From NCBI GenBank assembly GCA_015501585.1, contig JADNRY010000258.1:23538-87537 (forward strand): DNA of 64,000 nt, given 5' to 3'. Made by a program: the position numbers and the translations under genes. The notes beneath the pieces are model-generated. The model was given only the letters and a program-made list of their open reading frames with translations. It ran no database searches and had not been told where the DNA came from. Positions 13,700-22,200 of this stretch are shown here, piece by piece (position 1 is the stretch's first letter; each line of letters starts with the position of its first letter). The stretch is from Rhodocollybia butyracea. Its lineage: Eukaryota > Basidiomycota > Agaricomycetes > Agaricales > Omphalotaceae.

Positions 13700-13815
13700 C
13701 TGAAGCGCCCTCTGGGTGCTAGTGTGTGGCTTAGGTCGGGTACCTAAAAAGCCAACCCGACCCGGCACTATACCCATACCCGTGTACACGGCTACGGGTT
13801 CCCAGGCGCTTACCT
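13700..13815. repeat. Short GC-rich MITE-like repeat
   Basis: Begins TGAAGCGCCC and ends near CCCAGGCGCTTA, with inner mirrored CGGGT and ACCCG words. This is the look of short hAT-like non-autonomous elements. A related sequence lies inverted at 15163-15292, so the two could also be the ends of one nested insertion. I cannot see a convincing target duplication. Confidence 0.4.
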
Positions 13816-13867
13816 GCCAGGTGTTCAGTTTTCCCATATAAATTTTCTGAAGCTGTGAAATATCAAT

Positions 13868-13957
13868 GTCATGTTGGCATAGTGGTTAACTATGCTGGGT
13901 AAAGCCTTAGAACTGAGCACAAGGCTGCAGTGTTATGACCCGGATCTAAATCCTATA
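13868..13957 (+). other. tRNA-like block, possible SINE head
   Basis: TGGCATAGTGG at 13874-13884 fits the pol III A-box consensus, and GGATCTAAATCC about 57 bases on is a degenerate B-box. The spacing fits a tRNA-derived promoter, but no cloverleaf with paired acceptor and T arms forms, so it is not a tRNA gene. A second B-box-like block, GGTTCAAATCC with paired flanks, lies at 15121-15143. Confidence 0.3.
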
Positions 13958-14237
13958 CACCCAATCTTTTTTCTTCTGTAACCAACTATGAACACTATCA
14001 TTAATACTTCTACTTAACATTTTACATTCATTAGTTATTCAACACCATTTGGGTTAATGCTGCACACATTCTTCCAGAACACCAGAATGATCTTTAACAG
14101 TCACTGCACAGTCTGCACAGTCATGACATCATTCTAGCTCCACAACTATGATGTCGTCTTGCTACTCTACAATCATGATGTCATTCCATTGCTCCGCAGT
14201 TATGATATCACATCATTGCATAGCCTCTTTACATCAA

Positions 14238-14426
14238 TGACTCAATATCAGTCATTGCACAGCCAGATATCTGAGTCAACTATGGTTCCGCATACATGAC
14301 TCAATATTAGTCATTGCACAGCATTACATAGTCAGACTGACTCATCCGCAGTATTTCCGCAGTTATGACTCAAATCTAGTCATTCCGCAGCATTTCCTAA
14401 CTAGTACACATTGCACAGTATATAAG
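14238..14426 (+). promoter_or_regulatory. Promoter-like block: five TGACTCA sites and a TATA box
   Basis: TGACTCA, the recognition sequence of Gcn4/AP-1 type bZIP factors, occurs at 14238-14244, 14297-14303, 14338-14344 and 14366-14372, and in reverse at 14272-14278. TATATAAG follows at 14419-14426. Short inverted flanks around some sites make small palindromes. A transcript starting about 30 bases after the TATA box would run into the hairpin array at 14528. Use as a promoter is inferred. Confidence 0.45.
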
Positions 14427-14527
14427 TAGTCTAGATTTACCAATGTACGTCAGACATATTATTTTTCTTAAATCCAAACCCCCACTTGTTTGCTGTTATC
14501 ACTTGTGTGAATCACCAGACCAACTCA

Positions 14528-14928
14528 TTGTATCTTGTTGAGCTATCTCCAAGCTACAATACACATTTATACATCTTGTTGAGCTAACTCCGAGTTGTAT
14601 CCACTAACATTCACCTGTTGAGCTATCTCCTAGTGAATACTTCTTTAATTGCCACTTGTTGAGCTATCTCCGAGTTGCAACTTCCTATTACTTGTTGAGC
14701 TATCTCCAAGTATTAGACATTACACTCACTATTACTTGTTGAGCTATCTCCGAGTATTAGACATCACACTCACTACTACTTGTTGAGCTATCTCCGAGTA
14801 TTAGACACCACACTCACTACTACTTGTCGAGCCAACTCCGAGTATTAGTTCTGATTCATATTACTGCTTGTCGAGCCATCTCCGAGGGTAATCTTATTAT
14901 TATTTGTTGAGCTATCTCCAAATAATAA
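14528..14928 (+). repeat. Tandem array of ten hairpins with one conserved apex and varied stems
   Basis: Ten units of 30-33 bases lie at 14528-14559, 14569-14600, 14609-14638, 14649-14680, 14685-14716, 14729-14760, 14773-14804, 14817-14848, 14860-14892 and 14897-14928. Each has a core close to CTTG-TTGAGCTATCTC-CRAG. GAG pairs with CTC around a CTAT, CCAT or CTAA tetraloop, and CTTG pairs with CAAG or CGAG. The outer stems differ but stay self-complementary in most units: TTGTA/TACAA, ATAC/GTAT, ATTCAC/GTGAAT, TTGC/GCAA, ATTAC/GTAAT and TTATTATTTG/CAAATAATAA. Units 5-8 share a less perfect stem (CTATTACTTG with CAAGTATTAG and variants). This is the pattern of compensatory change in a structured nucleic acid. 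Function unknown. Confidence 0.8.
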
Positions 14929-15162
14929 CTTCTGTGAGTTTTGTATTACAAACTAGTTACTCACTGTACTTGAGCCTAGTTGTTTGAGTATATATTTTTT
15001 GCCTAGCGGTTTCAACGAACGGAAAGGCTTGCTCTATAATCTCATTAATTTCTCTTATCATTTTTACTGCCGAGTTACGTACTGTGAAGGTTTGGACGAG
15101 GCTATTGATCGAGTCATAACATGCAGGTTCAAATCCTGCCTTGACACTGAATTAAATAAAAT

Positions 15163-15292
15163 TTTGAGTGTTCCGGGTGGACTCGGGCTCACTAACGGTT
15201 GCCGGGTAGTCAGACCTGGACCTGACAGAGTACCCGACCCGGAAACCGGCCATACCCGGCATACCCATGCCACACACTACTGGGCGCTTCAA
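15163..15292. repeat. GC-rich CGGGT repeat, inverted relative to 13700-13815
   Basis: Contains mirrored CCGGGT and ACCCGG words and ends CACACACTACTGGGCGCTTCA, the inverse of the start of the 13700 repeat. The left border is unclear. Confidence 0.35.
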
Positions 15293-15312
15293 AGTTCAGA
15301 TACTAATTTCTA

Positions 15313-15510
15313 GGGTTCGAAAGTGCAGTTCATACAACCAATAAAAACTGCAAACCGCACTGCACTGAACCGCGGTGCACCTTTATGTAATGCTGCACCG
15401 GTGCACTGCAGTTCAGTGCAAGGTTCTGTAAAATCTTAGAATTTACAGAACTGGTGGTAACCGGTGCAGTCCAGTTGCGTGGTTTTGAGCGCTAAAATAG
15501 GCGCCTTAGC
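15313..15510. repeat. Palindromic repeat with GCACCGGTGC core
   Basis: A short sequence starting TAGGGTTCGAAAGTGCAG with many mirrored GTGCA and TGCAC words around GCACCGGTGC and a TTCTGTAAA...TTTACAGAA pair. It looks like a small MITE; the right end and target duplication could not be placed. Confidence 0.35.
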
Positions 15511-15611
15511 GTCGCCGTGAGTTTCCTTTTTCAGATTTAATTATTAATTGTCCACAATATTCAGTATTGGGCCTGGACATGAGTCTGGATCTGGGTTTAC
15601 CCCTACTTATA

Positions 15612-16126
15612 TGTCATTGCTCATTACTCATCCCTTCAAATGTCATGTGACACATGCCCATTTAGATTGCTCACTATAATATAGTTGACATAAGTACATA
15701 AATCCAGATTAAGAAGTCATATGACTGAGTAAAGACTAGGCCTTACCAAATATGGTAGCTCTCATTCTACAGCTGTGCCGGTCTAGAGCAGATTACATTG
15801 CTCACCATAGTATATAATTAAGTAACTGTGTAAGTTCAGATTAAGGAGTCATATGACTGAGTGACTGGGCCTTACCAAATATGGTAATTTTCATGACTAA
15901 TCCAAAATGAATAATTTATGTGAAGGGGGAGCACACATAATTCTGAGGGGGGAGCACACTGGTTTGTGGGGGGGGACCACATTTGTGAAGGGGGAGCACA
16001 CATAATTTCTGAGGGTCCCCCGGGAGCGCACTTGAATTTCTGAAGGGGGAGCACACCAGATTTGTGGGGGGGGAGCACATTTGTGAGGGGGGAGCACACT
16101 TGAATATTTCACACTTTTGAACAGCA
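15612..16126 (-). repeat. Right terminal inverted repeat of the 3.7 kb element
   Basis: Inverse copy of 12461-12962, with the same ACCATATTTGGTAAGGCC pair and GTGTGCTCCCCC tandem words. Differences include an extra CCCGGGGGA-type insertion near 16015 and a few substitutions. Confidence 0.75.
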
Positions 16127-16280
16127 TACCCGCACACCCGTAATATTGGCTCGCACCTTGTATATGGCACGCACGTGTCACGGGTCACACTATCATACTC
16201 ATTGTAATACACAACATAAGTAGCTTCAGTCTTGAGCATGCTGCTGCATTCATCAAGCAATAAATATATACATCATGGTA

Positions 16281-16702
16281 TTACGTGAAACGCTTCGTCT
16301 GCTTTCTCAATCGTGGTTTGGGGACCTCAGCCGCCTTCTTCTCTTCCTCAACTTGCTTTGCTACTTTCTCTCGCTCCTGAAGCCATCTCGTTTCTTCATC
16401 GAGATCAAAATGGGGCCCTCGCTGGTTTTTAAATTAATGCACTAGTGATATAAGATTTGCAAAGCAACACTCACCCTGGGCTCAGATGCCTCCCGTGCTT
16501 TATATCCAATCATGTTTTCTGGTGCCAATAAGTCCCAAGGGTTCCAATTATTTTCGTGTATGCCCTTGTCCAGACCCCACTGATAGTTTCCAGCCTCTCC
16601 AGCATCTTTTGAGCGACTAAACATTTGGTGTTCAAGTATTTTCAGTGCCTCAAGGTCTATGTCAAGGCCCGGAACTTTTTGACGACCTTCCTCTGTACGC
16701 CC
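16281..16702 (-). pseudogene. 3' end of the transposase-USP-PHD gene
   Basis: The last two exons before the TAA at 16283-16281. The first reads about 75 residues, including NWNPWDLLAPENMIGYKARE. After a 50-55 bp GTGAGT...CAG intron, the last exon gives a charged, coiled-coil-like and basic tail (KQVEEEKK, then KPRLRKQTKRFT). The first exon continues, across the MITE that splits it, into the frame at 17544 and above; reading across one copy of the 8 bp target gives KLVTFTGRTEE with no stop. It is a pseudogene only because of the insertions. Confidence 0.6.
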
Positions 16703-16710
16703 CGTGAAAG

Positions 16711-17535
16711 TAGAGATCCGCACCGTAACCGTATAATACGGTTGACGGTACGGTTACGGGGGTAGCCGTAACCGTACCGTAGAGCTGCTGAGCGTCAGCT
16801 ATACGGTACGGCTTTGGTACGGGATCCATACCGTATAGACCCGTCAAAGACGGCCGTATACGGCTATGATACGGCCGTATTTTATTACCAATGTACTGCA
16901 GCATCTTCTCTCACCTTTATGCTCACTTTGTTCACTCTCCTGGTCCAGTCTATTTAAAAAATACAACCTAGTCCTGGGTCCATAATCCAGCTTTCATGTC
17001 ACTAGTACCTGCATGTAATACATAGCATGAAACTGTAGACAGTAATCAACTTCACTGTACTTCTGATGATGAGCTGGAGCGATATTTTGATGCACCACGC
17101 CCAAGGTGGCTGTAATATTCTTGGAAGACTGAGCCTCCACAATTGTACCAAATGCCGGCAATTTCATGGAGATTCCACATACTGATACTTATTGCTGTCA
17201 AGCGCATTTTTTCAGGCGGATACCATATCTTTTCTTCATAGTCACTTGAGGCCAGAGATAATTCAAGAGGCCCTTATTCAAAACAAAGATCAGCTCAGGC
17301 TTCGAAGAAAAGGACTTGAGAATGCTCCAAAGGCTAGTATAGGTGCATAGACATATCGTCTAATACATTGTGATTTTTACGGCCGTATAATACGGCCGTA
17401 AACCGTATTTTTACCTGTACCGTACCGTAAGACATTTCTCAAGTGCATATACGGTACGGTTACGGTACTATCAGGTACCGTATGGAACCGTAAGCTGTAC
17501 GGCCGTAACCGTATATGGTACGGTGCGGATCCCTA
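16711..17535. mobile_element. hAT-type MITE, 825 bp, copy 1
   Basis: Ends are TAGAGATCCGCACCG and CGGTGCGGATCCCTA, an inverted pair with one mismatch. CGTGAAAG flanks both ends (16703-16710 and 17536-17543), an 8 bp target duplication as made by hAT transposases. Both subterminal regions are packed with TACGGTACGG and TACGGCCGTA words, many palindromic; the middle is AT-rich and non-coding. It sits inside an exon of the minus-strand transposon gene. A relative lies at 36801-37438. No transposase of its own. Confidence 0.8.
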
Positions 17536-17543
17536 CGTGAAAG

Positions 17544-18869
17544 TAACTAGCTTGTCCCAAGCCTGGTTAATGATGTACTGTTCCAGATCACTTCCATGTT
17601 CTATAGTGTCCGCATCAAGCTCCCAGTTGTGTTCGAACTCCTGGCGGTGACGCGAAGCAAGTAAAAGGGTTCGAGCATGTGCAATTGGAGTACTTGCCCA
17701 CCAGATATGCATCTTCTATATGCTTGTAGTACCAGTTGTTGATAGAGAGCTGGTCATTAAGCGTGAGCAGGCCGCAGAACGGTACAGCATTCCCGTGAAT
17801 ATCCCGCTGGGTTTGTGCCCACCTCTTAGCTGGAACTAGGTCTGATGATACGGCATCGGGATTATGTAGAAGTTGGGAAAGGATAGGACTGTGTGGTACC
17901 AAAGCATGGTGTATCTCAGTAGTGAATCTACGAGCTTCGGGATTGGTAAGTGACTCCTCTTCATCATTGAGTTCATGCACAATATATGCACGCTTCCACT
18001 CGCCAAGCTGTAATTCAATCACTCAGTATACGAACCTAATGATTATGCACACAAATTACCTGGATTTGCCGGCGCTCCGCTGAATTTTCCCACAGTGCAT
18101 CAGCCAAGCGTGATATTGGAACCTTAAGTTCATACTGTCCAGCAGAGCTGTGATTTGCATATCTCCACCATTTGATAGTCCAAGTATCCCCTCCCTGAGC
18201 ACGGCGGGTGCTTTTTGCAATGAGTCGGCATGGGTAATAATACTTGGTACCTTTTCGGGCCAGAATCATTTTTCCTGCACTAGAAGAAGGTATGACATGA
18301 AATTATGACCAAAATAACGCACAAACGATCCGATAAGATGCTGAGAATCGTGACTTACAATAGCCGCGATGAAAGGTTTGCTAGGGATTCAAAAGTTGTT
18401 CTAAAATTATGTCATTTCAAGGTTTGGTAAGTATGTCAATGAACAGAAGGCTGACCTTCGGGTTGGGTTTGCCAGCATGTTAGGGAGTCGTTGACGTGCC
18501 TCCCGCTCAGTTGGAATAAGACACATATCACATACAAATTTTTTAGGCAAAGTTGCTGTCACTCTGTATGTTTGGCAGGCGACATGTGAGTAATGGTTAC
18601 AATCTGTGCACTGAACAACCTGTTCCTCTATGTCAGCTCTATGACCGTTATCATCGACTCCACATCTGCAGATTATATGCAGTGGGGTTGCAGGCTCAGG
18701 AGAACTGAATGGAGGATCTAAAAAAACTACATCAGATTGCCTATAAAACAGAAGTGCCAGAAGTACCTTCTACATCTGCCAATCTTTCTGGTATTGGATG
18801 GTGTGAGTTTAAGTTTGAGTTTGATGGAGATGATGGTTGTTTGACACTTTCTTCTGGCTGTGGATTAAC
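17544..18869 (-). pseudogene. PHD-finger and BAH-like part of the transposase-USP-PHD gene
   Basis: Exons between the MITE and the Copia element. Reading down the minus strand: a Ser/Pro-rich linker from 18864; an intron (about 18767-18718) from GTACTTC to TTTTTTTAG; then a PHD finger at 18680-18510 with CRCG, CTDC, HVAC and CDMC as the Cys4-His-Cys3 ligands. Two more introns follow (18457-18400, 18360-18290), then a segment with KYYYPCRLIAKS and WTIKWWRYANH that resembles BAH or other chromatin-reader folds (18285-18062). Further helical sequence runs to 17544. A 70 bp intron from GTACCG (about 17792) to ATAG keeps the frame into HIWWASTP. PHD fingers bind histone tails; a role in choosing integration sites is a guess. 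Confidence 0.55.
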
Positions 18870-19217
18870 TGTTGGAACTAAGAGACACGTTAGTACGATG
18901 TACAACTAAGCTCAGCCAGAAGTGATGAAGGCTGAATCATATTACCATACCTAAGAGACACGTTAGTACGATGTACAACTAAGCTATAGGTACAGTATGA
19001 GCATAATGGACATAGAGCATAAGTATAATAGACATACCTCAGCCAGAAGTGATGAAGGCTGAGGAAAAGAAGGGAACGTCGATACGTACAGTATAAGTAG
19101 AAATCCGTATCAGTGAAATAAAAGTTAAAACAAATGATAAGAACTCGGGTCTGATATCTACTCGGTATTGGAGCTGTACATACCGGCGGCCATATACCGC
19201 GGACCGAATATCCAACA
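18870..19217 (-). repeat. 3' LTR of the Copia element
   Basis: 348 bp, TG...CA ends. Contains an internal direct repeat, CTAAGAGACACGTTAGTACG, present twice about 80 bases apart, and a second repeated word, CAGCCAGAAGTGATGAAGGC. It matches the other LTR base for base as far as I can tell by reading. Confidence 0.9.
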
Positions 19218-19228
19218 CTCCCCCTCAA
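19218..19228 (-). other. Polypurine tract of the Copia element
   Basis: Read on the minus strand, TTGAGGGGGAG lies directly before the 3' LTR, the place and composition of the plus-strand primer. The gag-pol stop codon is next to it. Confidence 0.7.
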
Positions 19229-22200
19229 CGAGAATGCATTGGGACAAGTCCCAGTAGTCGAGTTGCCTGTCGATGAGTTTCACCATCAAGAGCTTTGGTG
19301 AATATGTCGGCGACATTATCCCTAGAAGCAACAACAGCTGTCTGAATATCACCGCAATGAACCGCTTCACGAATCCAGTGGTGGTGAATTTTGATATGTT
19401 TGTTTGCATTAGTGACTTGGTCGGAATTAATGTTCTTCAAAGCCGAAGATGAATCAACAAACATCTGAGTTGGTTCAGGTTGAGTGAAGTCGAGTTCCTG
19501 GAGAAGGGAGCGGAACCAAACAACTTCCCTACCACAAGATCCAGCTGCATAATATTCGGCTTCACTGGTGGAAGTCACAACAGCAGTCTGTTTCCTCGTA
19601 TACCAGGAAAAACAACCTGTACCGAAAGTGAGGGCGGCGCCAGACACCGAACGACCATGTTCAAGGTGATCAACAAAGTTGGAGTCGGTATAGGCAAAGA
19701 AAAGGAGTGACTTGCCACCAAGGACGAGGACGAAGTCAACAGTCCCCTTCAAATAGCGAATAATCCGTTTCACTGCTTTCCAGTGGATATGACCGGGATT
19801 ATGCATGAACTGCGCTACTTGTTGGGTGCTGCGAGTGATGTCCGGGCGCGTTCGAGTGGAGGCGTGCATGAGAGAACCAACACCTTCAGCGTAGGGCACC
19901 AAGCGCATCTCTCTCTGTTCAGGAGAATCATCAGAAGGACAATCAGCTTTGGACAATACCGTCTTTTCCATGGGTGTTCCAACGGGGTGAGCATCATCGA
20001 GTCGGAAACGCGAAATGAGAGACAAGATGTAGGAACGTTGGGAAAAGGAAATGGTTCGAGCAGATCTATCACGAGTAACAGTCATACCCAAAAATTGAGA
20101 GATCTCCCCCTTATCCGAGATATCAAAATGAGTACGGAACTCATCCTTGAATTGAATAATCTGTAGAATGGAGGAACCAAAGAGAGCTAGATCATCGACG
20201 TGAGTTGCAATGATGATTATTCCATCGGAAGAACGACGAAAGAAGACACAAGGATCGGAAATGCAAACCTGAAAGCCAAGTTCAACCAAAACACTTTTTA
20301 GTTTCTCATACCAGAGAAAACCAGACTGCTTAAGTCCATAGAGTGCCTTGTTAAGCTTCCAAACCCACGAATCCTTTCCTCTGACTGCAAATCCGGGCGG
20401 TTGCTTCACATACGTTGGCTGGTCATCAGGGATGGTGCTATTAAGATAAGCAGATTTCACATCAATGACATGAATTTCCCAATCCTGGATGGCCGCTACA
20501 GTTGCAATACCACGAATGGATTCAATACGAGCAGTCGGAGCGTGGATATCGACAAAGTCAATACCCGGAATTTGGGTAAAACCCTGAGCTACAAGTCGAG
20601 CTTGGTAGACCTCAATGGCCTGAGTGTTGGCATTGCGCTTGATAGCGAAGACCCAGCGTGTACCAATGGCCTTACGGTCAGGAGGTGGTGGAACGAGAGA
20701 GTAAGTCCCAGTCTCCAAGAGCTGGTTAAGCTCGTAATGACAAGCGGCTTCCCACTCTGCATGATCGGGAGAGTTGAGAGCCTGCGAAACATTGAATGGA
20801 ATTTCACCACTCAAGATATGAGCCAGTTCGGGCATCTCCCCCTCATCCCCGCTATCATCCATATCAAGCTCAACATGCGGAGGAATATCCTCATCAATCT
20901 GTGGCTGGACTTCTGCTCTCGCACGAGAGCGAGTCTTAGCAGGTGTAGCATCAGAAGGCATGCGGGGATTAGGACGAGGGGCACGAGGTGGAGGAGTAGC
21001 AGGAGGAACAGGAACAGGAGGGTCAGGTGGGAGAGCGGATGGAGCGGTTATAGGGGAAAACTCATCGTCATCTTTATAAGTAGGATTTTTGAGAGACGAA
21101 TAATCATAGGACTCCCCCACGGCGCTCAAAAGTCCATCTCCATTAGTGTTGTCATCAAACTTCACAGAGATTGCTGAACGTACACCTTTACCTGGCGTGT
21201 ACACATAGTACGCCACCCGAGTCTCGTCAAAACCTAGAAAAATACCAGGAGTGCCACGAGCGTCAAGTTTATGCTCCTGCGAGTTGTTGTATACCCAAAC
21301 TTTACATCCAAAAGAATGCAATTTTCGACGGTCAGGGTGCTTCTTGTACCAGAGATGATAGGGTGTCTCCCCTTTAGGTAGAGGACTAGCATAAGTCCGG
21401 GCACGGATATTAAGAATGTACCAGACAGCGTAGCCCCACATAGAGAGAGGAAGTTGAGAGTGAATAAGGATAGTGCGTACCCGGTCAAAAATTGTACGAT
21501 TGAGGCGCTCAGAACGGCTGTTCTGTTCAGGAGTGTAAGGAGCGGTCTTTTCCCAACGGATACCATGCTCCTTCATCCAATCGCGCCACTCGTTGGTTAT
21601 ATATTCCCCACCATTGTCAGTGCGGAAAACCTTCAACTTTTTGCCGGTTACCTTCTCTACTTCAACTAACCACTGCTTAAAAGCAGTAAAAGCATCACTC
21701 TTGCGGCGAAGCAAGTAACCCCAAGCCATACGGGAGCAATCATCAAGAAACGTGATGAGATACCCCATGCCGGTCGTGGTCAAGACCGGAGCTGGTCCCC
21801 AAAGATCTGAGTGAACTAGGCCCAGTGGCTCTGAAGCTCTAGAGTTCGATTCAGGAAAGCGCGCACGGGTGAGCTTTCCCTGCGCGCAGGCGTCACAGAT
21901 GGGGGGTTCTGCAGCCAATTCTGAGGCCGTAAGTTTCACGGTCATCCCCTCAAGCGTACCCGAACGGTACAAGTCACGACAAGCGGGATAGTTCAAATGC
22001 CCAAGCTCGTTATGAAGCTGAACCAGTTTGGAGTAAAGCGGAGGTTTGTCCGAGGTGGAAGATGTAAACGCAGAGGTGGAGGGAGCAGAGTCAAGGTGAT
22101 AAAGTCGAGAATCGTCCTTTGTTCCAGTGAAAACAACATCCTCCTCATCAATAAGGCGCTGGATAAAAGTACCAGCATCATCCTTACTGAATGTTACACA

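Larger units (their letters stand above)
12461..16126. mobile_element. Non-autonomous DNA element with about 500 bp terminal inverted repeats
   Basis: The two ends are near-identical inverted arms: 12461-12962 reads the same as the complement of 16126-15612, apart from a few substitutions and small indels. The termini start TATGCTGTTCAAAAG. Immediately outside both ends is CCCGCA (12455-12460 and 16127-16132), which I read as a 6 bp target site duplication. Nothing inside looks like a transposase. The interior holds GC-rich CGGGT repeats, a tRNA-like block, a promoter and a hairpin array. Long inverted termini with a 6 bp duplication resemble Polinton-type or other integrase-driven elements, but no such gene is present, so the family is open. 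Confidence 0.6.

Noticed and set aside
14528..14928. CRISPR array
   Set aside because: Repeats and spacers are of the wrong size, the spacers pair with each other across the repeat, and the genome is eukaryotic.
15121..15143. tRNA gene
   Set aside because: The T-arm-like hairpin is good, but no acceptor stem, D-arm or anticodon arm can be placed at normal distances.
17615..18022. A 135-residue frame read straight through 17790-17640
   Set aside because: A 70 bp intron (GTACCG...ATAG) gives a continuous join with the downstream exon, whereas the read-through frame ends at a stop soon after.
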